Assembly (NCBI GenBank): GCA_030581615.1
Contig: JAKTTT010000016.1
Span: forward strand, 248,001-312,000
Reading direction: 5' to 3'
Source of the DNA: Alloascoidea africana
Lineage: Eukaryota; Ascomycota; Alloascoideomycetes; Alloascoideales; Alloascoideaceae
DNA: 64,000 nt
The notes under the pieces are model-generated. The model was not told the DNA's origin. It ran no database searches and saw only the letters and a program-made list of their open reading frames with translations. A program made the translations under genes and the position numbers. Positions 1-12,399 of this stretch are shown one piece after another. Every line of letters begins with the position of its first letter. Position 1 is the stretch's first letter.

Positions 1-1580
1 ATTGAGCCTGAGGAAACGGCTGAAGAGGAAGAGGCAACAGCAGGTGAAGAAACTGGAGCTGATGAAACGACTGAAGAGGAAGAGGCAGCAGATGAAGCAT
101 CAGTAGAAGAAGCGACGGAAGCAGAAGAAACATCAGAAGCAGAAGAAGTGGAAGCAGCGGTGGGAACAGAAGAAGACGAACCAGAATCAGTGGCTCCGAT
201 CTCTCCATCACGGTCGCTGACAACACCGCTGGGCTTGCCGCCGCCAACTTCCTGGGGGCCCTTTCCATTTTTGTTTCCAGGGGTGGAGCCAGATCCAGAT
301 CCAGAGCCAGGACGGTTTCCAAGACAGCCCAAGGCACCGTCCAATCCAATTTCAGCAATCTCTTTGAAAACAGCCTTGGCAGAGGGCTCGAGAGCAGCAG
401 CGGCAAGACCCAAAAGCTTGGCCTCGAGGTTCACGTACAAGTACACAGACTGCAAAAAGTTGAGACCGAGGGTGGCATCGTCGCCGGTGGCTGCGAGAAT
501 GGCAAGCTGGAACAAAGTTCTTCCGGTAGCGTCGAGAGCAGCAGCGCCGTCAAAGTTGAGAATGGGCTCGAGGAAAACACTGATGGGGAGCTTGATCTTG
601 CCACAGCCGAAAGAAAATTCAACCTCGGCGTCGAGTTCGGCTTCAAGTCCAATGACGTAGTTCTTCAATGTGGCATCCCACTGGGCTCCGATGGCAGCAG
701 CAATAGAGCTGACGGCATTCTGGGGCAAGTAAGTGTAACTGCTGGTTGTGTCGATGATGGCCTGGGTCGAAATATCAATACCATTGTTCAATGCGACAAG
801 TCCGTCAAGGGCGATTGACAAAACATCGTCGGAGCCAAGGGGAACGGTGAACAGATCGCCAATGTACTGAGCAGTGTCAACAAGTCCAAACAGAACAGAT
901 CCCTCCGAAGCGTCAGAGTCATGGAAAAACAGAGAGTAAGCGCTAGAGGAACTGATGCCGGCCTTGGCCAGATAATCCGAAAAGCCTGAAACGCCCTTGT
1001 CAGCATGTCCACATCCGAGACCGAGGACACTGATAGAGTCTTTAACATCCTTTGTGATTCCAAATTCATATCCCTTAACAACCTCGTCGCCGAATTCAAG
1101 CAAGTCGGTAGCCCAGCTGCCGTCGATTTTTGCTCCCGAAAGATCGAAAGACGAGTCAAGAACCTTCAGTGTTGAGGAATGATCAGGCGAGAACAGGTTG
1201 AAATTGCCGAGATCAACGTCGAGTTTGGCGGAGCCGGAGCCGGAGCCGGAGGAGGAGGAAGACGAAGATCCAGAGCTGACGAGATAGGATTGATAGTAAT
1301 TTGTGTCAAGCTTAACACTGACTTCCTGTGGTGGAGAACCAAATTTGACATCTGCAAAGATACCAAAATGTCCGTTCAAGGCAGGCAAATCGTTGGAGCC
1401 TGAGAGACTGTAGCTGGCAGAAGCAGAGGCTGAGGCAGAAACGCCTAACTCTGTTCTTCTGTGGAGACTCTTGCCTGTTGAATTCAGGGCATTTTTCTTG
1501 AAGTCGATTTTGATTGGGTTGCTTGACTCTGCCAATGCCATCAATGGCAATAGCGAAAGTAGTAGTGAACGAGTGTACAT
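1..1580 (-). CDS. Yapsin-like aspartic protease homologue with altered active-site motifs (partial)
   Basis: Member of the yapsin/candidapepsin family: secreted, usually GPI-anchored aspartic proteases that process cell-surface proteins. The ATG at 1580 opens a signal peptide (MYTRSLLLSLLPLMALAES). A typical yapsin body follows, including 'FGSPPQEVSVKLDT', 'SAYSLFF...DASEGSVLFGLVD' and 'TYLP'. After the catalytic domain comes a long Ser/Ala-rich stalk that runs off the left window edge, so any GPI signal is not seen. Both catalytic Asp residues are in place but their motifs are abnormal: the first reads DTNYYQ instead of DTGSSD, and the second DTTSS instead of D(S/T)GT(T/S). The active-site glycines are therefore lost, so the protein may be weakly active or non-catalytic. 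A TATA-like element lies near 1760, upstream on the minus strand. The family assignment is firm; activity is inferred to be doubtful. Confidence 0.85.
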   Translation of the reverse strand, partial: MYTRSLLLSLLPLMALAESSNPIKIDFKKNALNSTGKSLHRRTELGVSASASASASYSLSGSNDLPALNGHFGIFADVKFGSPPQEVSVKLDTNYYQSYLVSSGSSSSSSSGSGSGSAKLDVDLGNFNLFSPDHSSTLKVLDSSFDLSGAKIDGSWATDLLEFGDEVVKGYEFGITKDVKDSISVLGLGCGHADKGVSGFSDYLAKAGISSSSAYSLFFHDSDASEGSVLFGLVDTAQYIGDLFTVPLGSDDVLSIALDGLVALNNGIDISTQAIIDTTSSYTYLPQNAVSSIAAAIGAQWDATLKNYVIGLEAELDAEVEFSFGCGKIKLPISVFLEPILNFDGAAALDATGRTLFQLAILAATGDDATLGLNFLQSVYLYVNLEAKLLGLAAAALEPSAKAVFKEIAEIGLDGALGCLGNRPGSGSGSGSTPGNKNGKGPQEVGGGKPSGVVSDRDGEIGATDSGSSSSVPTAASTSSASDVSSASVASSTDASSAASSSSVVSSAPVSSPAVASSSSAVSSGS

Positions 1581-4500
1581 TTGATTGGTATTATTATTAT
1601 TATTATTGGTGTTGTTTTAAAGAATGACTATTGTTAAATGAGTGAAAGAACGTGTGAGAGGAAGCTAGTTCTTCTCTATGGGCTCAAAATGAGAGGACAG
1701 TATAACAACCTTTCTGATTTGTTTTTGAGAGGATCTGAACTACGGGACGTCAAGTGCTTTATATATAGACAATACACGACGAGACGGTCTGTGTGTTTGA
1801 GTGAGTCTCAGGTTTTGATAACATGAGGTGAGCGTACTGAAATTGCCTAATGCGCAAGATTTATGAACCGATTCATGATCGTGATTAGGATTAGGATTAT
1901 GATTTAGGATTATGATCCAGAGGAATATAACCGGTCAAATAAGCAAAAGCAATTGATTGGCGTATCATTCTAAGACATTGCACGTTTGAGATAAACATCG
2001 TCGTCATTTATAATCGCTAATTCGGAACCGGAGTCAGAATTGGGAAATCGTCAAATTGGATTTGCAAAAGCTTATTATTGTTTTTTTTTTGTTCCTTTTT
2101 TGCTATCTTGTTCTGTCTGTCACTTCTGTATTTCCCTTCCCTTGGGCCACACAATCTTTTCTAATCACGGAGCTCACCTCTCGTTATCATTTTGAGGAGA
2201 ATGTTCAATTTTCCTCAACATGTCTCTCTCTATCTTTCCCACCCTTCACAAGTATGTTTCCCACTCACGAGACACGACCCAAATTAGAGAGACAAGTGAA
2301 TCTCCTTACAAAACAAAAAACCCACAGGCAAATTATCCTTTCTGCCCCCCCTGATATATTGTAAATCCTCATGAATCACAAGTTTCGTGTATGCCTCCTC
2401 TAACGTTTATACCGTTTAAAGTTGCATAAAAACCGCGATGAAGCTTAATGATGAACTTACATAAATACACGTAAATATACATCATGTCTTCCCCCAACAT
2501 GTGTTTTGTCTCGTTTTTGTTTCTTCCTCATTAGTTTCATCAAGTCTTGGAATATTTCAAACATTTGTCTTTTATTTCTTCATTTCCACATCAAATTTGA
2601 ACACTCCTGTGCTTGAGTTCAAAACCACACCATGTTCTTTCTTCTTACCTCTCTTTATTGTGAATGCATCGGCATGCAAGGGAACAATCCCGTAAAATGT
2701 AGTCTTAGGTACGAAAATCCGCCTTGAGCTTGCCGGTCCGGTTAAATTGACGGGGAATTAACCATAAATCATCCAAACGACAACTGTGCGCCGCCAAGAC
2801 ATGATGAGTATATACTTTGATTTTCCCAAGGGGAATGTATCCTCCCCAGCCTAATTTCCCAAGCCTATTCTGTGTTATCCCACATTTTACAAGCCTCACC
2901 ATCACACTTCGCGGACCTCTCGTCTCTTTCTCGATATAGGTGTGCTCCCACCAAAAGCAAGATTTTGCCCCTACGATTCCCTATTAGAAACTAAAAGACA
3001 CTTCATTTTTCCCTTAAATTTTATGTAAATCTTGTGTTATTTTAAAAGATGAATGGGTGGGGCCATGCTATGATGTTTACCCAAAAGGAGTTTTAGCCCT
3101 ATTAACTAGTTGAAGGCTAATGATAAAAGATCCAAAGGCGTTTTCTTGTTCCTTAAGATCTTTGACTTGTTCAGTTTCTCGGCAAATCAAAAAGAAACGA
3201 AAAAATAAGAATCTAAGGGGTATCTTTCATCAGGGTTATCTAGAATAGATTTGGTTTGAATCGCCTGCATTACTTAAAAGATGGTATCAAGCCAATCCGA
3301 GCGCTTTCAATCTACTATCTGCTCGTAGTAAGGGGAAACCAGGGGGAAGAGCAACCAAAGAAAAGGCGGTGACCCTGACCCTGTCCTGCCTTGAACGATG
3401 TGTGTGAAAGAAAAAGTCAACGAATGATGTGTGTGATAGAAGATCGTGTGTGTGCTTAAACGTTGTTCCTGTGATCTAAACTTGGAATGCTCGGCGAGAT
3501 GGGCGATGAATTGCCTTGGCTAGCTTAAATAAAAACGGAGCTAGTGTAAACCTAAGATTTGCTTTCCAATCTCTCAACCAACCACCGAAAAAAAAAAGCA
3601 GTACAAGAAAGAAAAAATGTAGACACAAAAAAATTTAAAAAGAAGGGCTTTTCGTTTTTTCTATTATTAGCTCCCGAATGATAACGAGGTCGAAGGTAGG
3701 GCTCTTGAAAAAGTGCACAAAGTTCCCAACAACGAACAAACTATCCTATGGATCTTCCTTGGCGGGACAAGAGGACAAAAAGAGATGAAAAACCTGGACC
3801 AGGCCATGGCTGTTTTGTTGTTCCAGGTTGGACTATGCGATATATACAGTATGTTCTGCTACTCTGCCAAAAGCCAAAATCTCACTAGTGCCAATTTCGA
3901 TGCCCATCAACATGAAACTCGTAACATCCCACTGAGCGGTTCTATTCTCCCAACAGATGATCCGGTACTGTCTTTTTCATTTTCATGAAACAATAGACGA
4001 GAAATTGTTTTGTTTCTAAAATTATCACTCAGAGATTCTGTTTCACTGCGTTCAGAGTGGTGGTTGTTCGTTTCACGTTGTTTCTCTTCGGAGACCTTTC
4101 TAGCCCTGCATGTCCATTATCTCTCCATCCCTCCCCAAGTTCCAGTTAGTCTGCTCACTTTGTTCCTTCTCCAAGTTTCATGCATAGCGTCAGACGGGAT
4201 AATCCTTTCTGTCCGTGGAGATACTTCAGAATGCAAAGTTTACAATGCAGTCCCGCAACAAAGAGTTTTTCGTAATGCATTCGGGCCTGTCAGACTCATT
4301 GTCCGCCAAGCGATAGGCCTTTGATAGATCCCTTCTTTCAAAAGATAATACAATATGGCTGGCTCATCATGTCTGTGGCATTCCGCCATAGACGCACGAA
4401 TAAAAAAGAAGGTTATTTTTAAATGCTAATTATAGTCAACAAAATTCCCTTGCCTTTATTGTTCTCAGGGTACAAATAACTCTTCGGACTATACCTCTAT

Positions 4501-7500
4501 ATTCTTCCTCCGACGATCTGATGTGCCTATCTGGACCCAAAGAAAAGATGAAACTCCCGAGAATGATTGAGAGTGCCCAAATTTTTGCTTATTCATTGGT
4601 TTCCTTCAACAATGTTTAATGTGTCAGTAGTGAATTTTTGTGCTTGGTTTGTGCTTGGCTCACACCGCAGGGTTTGAGACAATCGAAAAACCACTCACGA
4701 TAAGGCAAAACATATACTCAAGAGAAGGCGTCAAAAATAGAAATAAAGCACAAGAGAAGAAAAAAAAAAATTCAAACATAACAACAAAACACAAATCACT
4801 CAATACAATTGCGTCTAGGCCTTGCTTGTCAATTATAGATTACTTTTGCTTTAGACAAAGTATCAAATGGTTCTCGTTAGAGTGCAAGGTAAGGCAAGGT
4901 AAAAATAGAGAAAGACATTCCAACCTTGAAATGTGAGTGTTTTGGTTTTAACGTTTGCCTCTATATCCGGCTTTCTCTTTTGGGTAGATTGATGAAAGAG
5001 AACAATACTCTGCCTCCTCTTCGGGGAAAAAAAGAAAATGAATGATGGCGTTTTTACTCAATTCTTGTTGTGTCAATTGATACTAGTTGAAGCAGATCAT
5101 AGTTCTTTTCCCCCGTGCATTGGCTATTTGAATTCCTCGCTCAACAATGATTCTGTTGAGAGTTGATTCAATTACTTTGGGGTATGCGATGATGGGGTAA
5201 AAAATGTATTGAATCTAGGGATGTACAATATTGTGTACCAACATACGAATTTGATTCGCAACAGATTAGCTATAACACTTAATCTAGTGACTTGCGGCTT
5301 TCCATTCACCCTTTAACTACAATAGCAATGCTCAACAACAATCGAATTGTCGTTATTCGCATCAAAAAAGCAAGGCTTTCTTTTCATTTCGGTACATCAT
5401 TTAGCACGGCATGGCCACTTCTTTTCTTCCCCATCTTTAAAACTTTCTTGAATCAACTCAAATAGTAGAAGCACTTTATTCTACGATTACAAATTTTCAA
5501 GTACTGCCGTGGCTGCGATGAGTTTAAAATCGTGTATTATATAGATGCAATGAAAAGTCTTTTCATGCTAAATTAAGTCAAGGGCGTATCCCATTAAATG
5601 AAAGAAATTAATCTGTATAGAATCAGGCTTTGGAGTCATGAACATGCCCCAGATGCCAAATTTCAAAAGGCATTTCTGTCATCTACAGTAAATTTTTCAG
5701 TTTTTTTGTAAGACTGACGATCGTCACTGAAAACTTCTCTCCAGCTCTGAATTGATCATCATATATCATAGTAGAAACACACTACTCTATATTTGAATGA
5801 AAAAAGAATCAGATTTTTCACAAAAGGTAAGCTAAATGATATAATTTATTTGTTATAAGTTAGGCGTTTCTCCAGTAAAAGCAGCTAGTGTGAAAAATAG
5901 GTGCTAATAACAAATACCAACTTATCAATTCTCGTCTTTGAACAATGGGTGATACTGGTAACAACCATCCAAAATGGCCAAATTAACGCGTCCTAGACTA
6001 GGACTGTTTCTTTACAATGACAGAAAAGAGACAAATCGGTAATGAGATGGAATGATAATCACCAGGCATTTTTCATTTCGTGTGGTTATATGTAAAGATC
6101 TATGCTGTTTGCGGTCTCGATCTCGGCAGAGATTTCCAAAATTATAGATTAGCAGCAAATAGTTTATATGCTCTCCTCCTCCGAGGTTAGTACCACGATA
6201 GGCAAAAAGAAGCATTTACAAACCATTATGAGGTTCCAAATGGGGTTAAGATTGCTACAGCCCATCGGAAATCGGTTATGCTTATCCACTCAAAGCTAAC
6301 AGCTGAAGATGACTTATTGTTGAATGTATGCCACTTTATGTCGCCTCTTTTTCATCCCCCGAAACTCAAAATTTCATTACAGGATTTCCACTCTACAGGT
6401 GATAAATCTTTATTTACGCACCTGAAAATAGATCAAAACTTGGCTTTTCAAAGATTAATGATAAATTAAAAACAATTTAAATGACTGAGAAAAACAAGTA
6501 GGAAGTTCTTTTTCTGATATCTGTGGAGCATGGCGAACGGAAAATAAAGTATGTTCTCAAGTCTTGATGCACGCTTATTCACATCTACACCTGTCTCCAG
6601 GTTTATGATCTGTCAGAATTAGCAACTTGAAAGTTCTAACGTATTCTTCCAGGCTCCTTCTTTGCAAGATGTTCCTTGAAGTTCTTAATGTCAGACAGGC
6701 TTATTTTAGCATTACGTGCTAAGATTCATAAGAACAATAAATCTGGCATCTTAGTTTTGGGGTTTGCGCTGTAAAACTGCTTATCTACTCTTTTATAGCG
6801 TCATCGCCGTTATGCGTTTTTAAGGAGAAGCGGGTAACTGTGATCATCTGCTCATCGCCTTGACACATTAAAGCAAACCTCATATCTGTCTGTCGGTGAA
6901 AGGTAAAAGTAATCGATGTAAGAACATGGTAAAACGTGGGTTGGGACTGACCAGGAAACACTCAAACTTGCCAATGAACAACACATGTAGAGTATGATTT
7001 TACGATTTTTTTGAGAGCTTGGTCTGGGGCACACATTCCCAAAGGACCACAAGTTAGTTATATAGAATATTGCTCCCCGATTTTTATTTTTATTTCGTTG
7101 CTCTTAGATTTCCATAGAAATAGTGTTCTGGACTTCAATAATCTCTAAAACATGAATCTGCAACCTACACTCCAAAAGCTACAGGTTTTTGATATAACTA
7201 AAAGTAACGTACTCCTTTCCCCGGAAAAATCAACATTCAGCGGATAACCTACGCCAGTGAATCAAACCATAAAGTTGATCTCGTGTAGCATATACCGGTT
7301 AGCTACGCCAGCGGCTATATATTTTAGGCGATAACTAAAATAAGTGAAACCAGAGAATTTGAAAAACCAAAGTTGAGGCAATCCGTTTTTCGTAACAAGA
7401 GCAATTATGGACAGAGTTGGAGCAATTGTGATTTCACCTGATCAGTTTCAAAAACTAAGACATAATTTCAACATGAAAGTTACCTTTTATGAAATTAATC

Positions 7501-10500
7501 CGGAGCTCGTTTTGACAAGAAAACTAGAAAAACAAAACTTTTTAGTGCGTTCTAGCTCCAACGCGTCCACATAAGCGCTGACTGTTTTTCGCCAGCAGAG
7601 CAGTAATATTCCATTTTCTTTATGTTTACCACCTACGACCAAATTTCTACTCACCCACTCCCCACCTCTGGGGTATATAGTCAGCTAGTCACTTTTATTT
7701 TGCTCAGTAAACTTTCAATAAAAGCTCATAATACGAAAAAACTATTGTTTTGACAAAAGGAGTGGGTTCAAAATATTTCAGCTAAGCCACTAGTTCGCGT
7801 TGGTAACGAGCAATCTTAAATGTCTAAGAATGAGGATGTGAGCAATCGGGCATGTCCAGAAAAAGCGGAGGTGGACTTTTCGAGCACTTCATTAAATCTT
7901 CTTGGACCACAAGCTACTGTTTTCTTTACTATAACTACTACAAAAGGCATCGACTTGGGAGAATAGGCATAGCTCCAAGGTATAACCGCCATTAGTTAGG
8001 TATTTTAAAGCTTTTGATTAAAGTTACACCTACTGAAAATCATGCATGAATCCACCAAGAAACAGGAATCAGAAGTTCTTCTACGCCGTGCTATACTTCT
8101 CCGTAACAATGTAGGAGCTAATAGCCATTAGACAATAATCAAAAGGTCTTGGAAAAAATCATCCAATCTTTTGGCAGTACCAATAGTTTTACTAAGCATC
8201 AGCTTGTATTCGGTATATACTCTTCAAATACGTCATATATGTCTTAAAACACAGTAGGCCTGTTTGTTTTCTTAAAAGAGACAGTTCTTGAAAGTCACAG
8301 GTGGCACTTAAGAATAGACAAGAGACTGTAAGGATTACACTTTTGTCTCTAGCTTTGAATACATACAAAGCATGGGAGAGATGGCAGGCTCTGATTCAAA
8401 CACAAATAACAGTAGCTGAGATTCGTAGTATTATTAGCAGGTTACACAAGGAACCTTTCTTTTTCTCAGTATGGAAAGAACGGGTAATATTAATGGTGAC
8501 AAGGGCCAGGCATACAAAGTATACTGGTTAAGAACAAGTGGTCTTTGACTGGGGCAGTTAAAGTTAACTTTTTATGGTGTGCCAAAGAAAACACGCTAGC
8601 TCCTCCACCAATATGTGGAGGACGACCCTTACTGAACAATTCTTACTTAGGTTGAGATCAAGATCTGTTTATTTACACAATGGAGCAAAGTAAACTAGAT
8701 TTCGTTGATAGAAATGTAAATCATCTACAACTTGATAAATATAGCCATGTTTAGCGCCGTGTATGCTGCAGAGAACCACCGAAGAAAGGAAGAGAACGGC
8801 GAAATGAACTGATTTACTTGGGAGGCCAAAAATCAAACCTCCTTACGGAAACATAAGCTGCAAATCGGCTTCTCCCAGAAAATAAAGTTCTCATCCCAAC
8901 CAGTCTCTAGATTTCATGAATTTTCAGTTTATATCATAAGAGACACGCATCTTCGGGTTCGGAAAGGCTGTAAAAATCATCAGGAGAAACAGGATGCCAA
9001 ATCATAACTGTGCCTGTTGACCAAAATCTTGAGTTTAGTATCTGCAGGGATGTCTCTATTGCTCTAGAGCAGGTTCCAGAAATGCTCTATATGCCTGCAT
9101 CTACTCTTTTCAAGAACGGGCTTACTATTTTTGACCGTCCGATCAGCAACCACTAAGCCGAACAATCAAAACAAAATGTGCTTTATCTCTTTCTCCGTAA
9201 AGCAGGGAAAGATGATGATAGCCTGGAATAGAAAAGGAAGGGGCAAACACTTTTAGATATTGAGCGCGCGCTTGCAATTTTTTTTCACGCTGAGCTGCGA
9301 TGTATGTGTCTGGCTGTTTTACGCCAGAGCTCGAAACAATTAGATTGAGAGGTACGGTGTAACTAGATTGAAAGGCCATTAATGTCCCGAAAAGGGAAGC
9401 GCAGGGAAATACGAGAGAGTGAGATAAGCCTTTTCTTGAATGTCGAGTTGAACTTTCAACACTCAAAGCCTCGTAAAAATTGAGTGTGGCTAAACGTAAC
9501 CAGCTGAAAGCAGTTGTTTATGGTGCTGTTGAATATGCAAGGTCGCAATAGTTTCTACATATTTTTGTAAATGGAAGACGGGACGCATATAGCTAACAGG
9601 AAGCCTATATTTTGGCTTTTCGATTTCCAAGTTGCTTTATTAATCCTGGACTAGCCGTTTCCTGTAGCACTGAAGCCTATTCTAAAAATGGCAAGGACGC
9701 GATACCCTCTGCACATCGTCTCTCTAGGACGGGTAAACCCCCTCTGTTTCTATTTTTTCCTTTCTTTTTACAGTCTCATACCATCAGGTTTATCACTTTG
9801 TTCGTAACTTAGAAAACCCACAGAAGAGCTGAGGCCATAGACTTAAAGCGGTTGGACGAGTGATGCGTTTGGCTGAATTGGCATCATCATTCTATAATGT
9901 AGCCCACTGTAAACAATACAAGAGAAAAAAAATGTCAAGAATTCAGTTGTCGGGAATGACTGAATCATGGCGATCTTGCATATCTGAGCTTGCTCAATGA
10001 AATGTCGTATATAGAGTCGCCATAGAGTAGGAATGGCCCCTAGAACACCTAATGCCGGGTTGTCCAAGACCGCGATTGACTCAAGACGCGAAACTCTAAA
10101 TCTTCAATTCTGAACTTTCTCATCCTGCTCAAAAGCTCACATTACTAAATCACTTCTTACTGTGCCAACTATTTATAGGATCGATTAAGAAGTAGATACT
10201 GACTATTTTCATTAATATATATGTAAATATATCAATAACTATTCATAGGCCAGGCTGGCGTCAAGAATAAAGACAGAACGTTTTTGCAATTGAGATAAAC
10301 TTATTCCGAAAAGAGTAACACCCAATTTCCAAAGACAGAATCAAAACGCTTTCTTAATTAACACGGTTGATATGGGTCCGCATATGAGTGCTAAGGATGT
10401 GGCTAAGACTCCATCATGCTTTCCTAGAACTAGTAAACCAGATCTTTTTTATTTGCTTCGTTCCCTGTCTCTCGAGATTTTTCAAGATCTCTTCTTACTG

Positions 10501-10632
10501 TCTTCTTCCTTGAGCATTGTCGAGATCTAGTGGTCTTTCCTTCATTTTCCAAATTTTTTGACCGGCCTAGATCTCATCACTTTCTCTTAAGATAGGTAGA
10601 GGTTCGCTTGCATTTAGTCTTTTTCCATCGTC
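1581..10632. other. 9 kb intergenic region without convincing genes
   Basis: This is the space between the divergent starts of the yapsin-like gene and the G1 cyclin. The open frames here are all short (about 110 codons at most), carry no recognisable motif and show no plausible splice-linked continuation. I saw no tRNA-like fold, transposon coding sequence or terminal repeat. Small features are a GGATTA-like run near 1881-1920, GTGTGT-rich patches near 3400-3460, and ACGCGT words at 5986 and 7561. It may hold long promoters, non-coding transcripts or a centromere; none of these can be shown from sequence alone. Confidence 0.7.
10087..10093 (+). promoter_or_regulatory. SCB-like site (CGCGAAA) upstream of the G1 cyclin
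   Basis: CGCGAAA lies about 540 bp before the cyclin ATG. CRCGAAA is the core bound by SBF (Swi4-Swi6) at G1 cyclin promoters in Saccharomyces. A single 7-bp match in AT-rich DNA is weak evidence. The location is what makes it worth listing. Confidence 0.3.
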
Positions 10633-12399
10633 ATGTCTTCATCCGGATCTATAGCATGTTCAGCATCTAGCGTATCAGAACCAGCAGCGACTTGGACCAA
10701 ACCCAAATTGAGCACAGATGTTGCCATTTCATCAAATATAGAACAGGGCCCACTGCTAGGACCACTCACGCCGCTTGCTCCAAGACGAATTCATCCAGCA
10801 CTGGGACAGCGTGAAATGAACATCACTATCCGAGCTTTGGAAGAGTACAGAGAAGAAATTGCCCTTAACCTTTCCAGTTTGGAACACACATCACAACAAA
10901 ATCTCCGTCGAATTGATTTACAACCTGAGATCAAGTTACACCAAGCTCTACTGGACTTTATCCTAGAGGTGCACCTGTCATTTCGGTTAAAACCTAAAAC
11001 TCTCTTTCTTGCCTCTGCTCTTATTGATCTCTACTGCTCCAAGCGCGTTGTCTACAAAAAGTACTATCAACTGGTTGGCTGCACCGCCCTCTGGATTGCA
11101 TCCAAGTATGAGGAGCGGAAATCCATCATTCCAACATTGGAGGAGTTAAAAATCATGTGTTGTAACATCTACGACGAAAATCTTTTCCTACAGATGGAAG
11201 CCCATATCCTCAAAACCATTGATTGGCAAGTCAATCAAGCCACGATTGAGGATTTTTTACAACTATCTATACTCTCATTTGATTATCCAGAAGAAGAAAA
11301 AAATTTCTGCCCTTATCAAAGTTTGAAGGACAGCTCCACAGCATTGCATTCGCTGCCGATTGCTTTACAAAGCAGGACAAAAAACGCTGTTTATCTTACC
11401 GCACGATACTTTTGCGAACTATCAATTTACCATAGAACATTCCAAGCATTTCCAATTTCTGTCATTGCCATTGCTTCTCATACAATTGCGTGTCGTGCCC
11501 TCAATTTATCAGACCCCCCACCACACCACATTACAGGAACGATCAAAAAACCCCATGCTGAAGCACAAATTCCCCAGTGCATTTCCTTACTCATCCAGTT
11601 GGCATCTATGCCTTCATCAACATACCTGAAAGAAAAATACGTGGAGCTTGGTGTGATTCCTGTTATTGAGAATTACATTCAAAGTCTAAGCCGAAGCTAT
11701 CTCAACCCAGTTCTCCCTTTGGAGACTCCATTAGCTACAAATACTGAAAATGAATCCTATTTCTACTCGGTCAAAGTCAACAATGGCCCTTCGTTCACGC
11801 CAGTACCTTTTATTCTGTCGGCCGCAGAAGCCGCCGCGGTAGCAGTGTCAGCGGCGAAGAGATTATCAGTTCCTTCTTCTTCTTACTATCAGCCACTATA
11901 TGTCCCAGTACTCCCCTCGCAACCAGCACCAACAAATTGTATGCTATTAACTCCTCCACTATCGGCTACGGTCAGATCAGATGCCACTTCAAGCCTAACA
12001 CAGAGTTTGAAAACAAACTGTTCAAAAAGCTCTATGTCCAGTTCTCCTATGGATACTCCACCAACCTTATCGACTTTCAACAATGCTGAACAGTTATCAG
12101 GATGCAATGGCTATGTCAAACAGAATTCCAAGGCATTATCCGGAAGCGCTTCGTCCCCGCATCCAAAAAGGTCTAAAGGAAACAACTTTGGTAAATCACA
12201 GGGCGATAGCTTCCCTTTATCAGAGGTTCCTTCGTATCATCCGAAACTCTATGGGAACAAAAAGCTTTCGGTTGAAGATTGTTTACCTTTGAAGCAAACA
12301 TTCGCAAACTCTGTCGAGAGCCAGAACTGGAGAGAAGCTTACGAACAAGAAAAAAAGACTGTAAATCTATTAGATCCGTGGTTACAGGTTCCAATATAA
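10633..12399 (+). CDS. CLN1: G1 cyclin, CLN1/CLN2/CCN1 type
   Basis: Single-exon, 588 aa. The cyclin N-terminal box spans about residues 92-205. It has the G1-cyclin pattern 'QPEIKLHQALLDFILEVH', 'SKRVVYKKYYQLVGCTALW', 'IASKYEE' and 'QMEAHILKTIDW', which is closest to the Cln1/Cln2/Ccn1 group rather than Cln3 or the B-type cyclins. These proteins activate Cdc28/Cdk1 at Start. The C-terminal half (from about residue 375) is Ser/Thr/Pro-rich and contains potential S/T-P sites, as expected for a phosphorylation-dependent degradation region. The ATG at 10633 follows a pyrimidine-rich leader. The gene sits alone between long empty regions, 9 kb upstream and 3 kb downstream. The exact orthologue (CLN1, CLN2 or a single ancestral gene) cannot be settled here. 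Confidence 0.9.
   Translation: MSSSGSIACSASSVSEPAATWTKPKLSTDVAISSNIEQGPLLGPLTPLAPRRIHPALGQREMNITIRALEEYREEIALNLSSLEHTSQQNLRRIDLQPEIKLHQALLDFILEVHLSFRLKPKTLFLASALIDLYCSKRVVYKKYYQLVGCTALWIASKYEERKSIIPTLEELKIMCCNIYDENLFLQMEAHILKTIDWQVNQATIEDFLQLSILSFDYPEEEKNFCPYQSLKDSSTALHSLPIALQSRTKNAVYLTARYFCELSIYHRTFQAFPISVIAIASHTIACRALNLSDPPPHHITGTIKKPHAEAQIPQCISLLIQLASMPSSTYLKEKYVELGVIPVIENYIQSLSRSYLNPVLPLETPLATNTENESYFYSVKVNNGPSFTPVPFILSAAEAAAVAVSAAKRLSVPSSSYYQPLYVPVLPSQPAPTNCMLLTPPLSATVRSDATSSLTQSLKTNCSKSSMSSSPMDTPPTLSTFNNAEQLSGCNGYVKQNSKALSGSASSPHPKRSKGNNFGKSQGDSFPLSEVPSYHPKLYGNKKLSVEDCLPLKQTFANSVESQNWREAYEQEKKTVNLLDPWLQVPI

Noticed and set aside
1881-1920. GGATTA-like repeats suggesting a telomere tract
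   Set aside because: Only a few irregular copies in the interior of the sequence; not a telomere repeat array.
9143-9466. 107-codon frame in the 9 kb gene-free region
   Set aside because: No ATG-linked homology, no motif and ordinary chance length for this composition.
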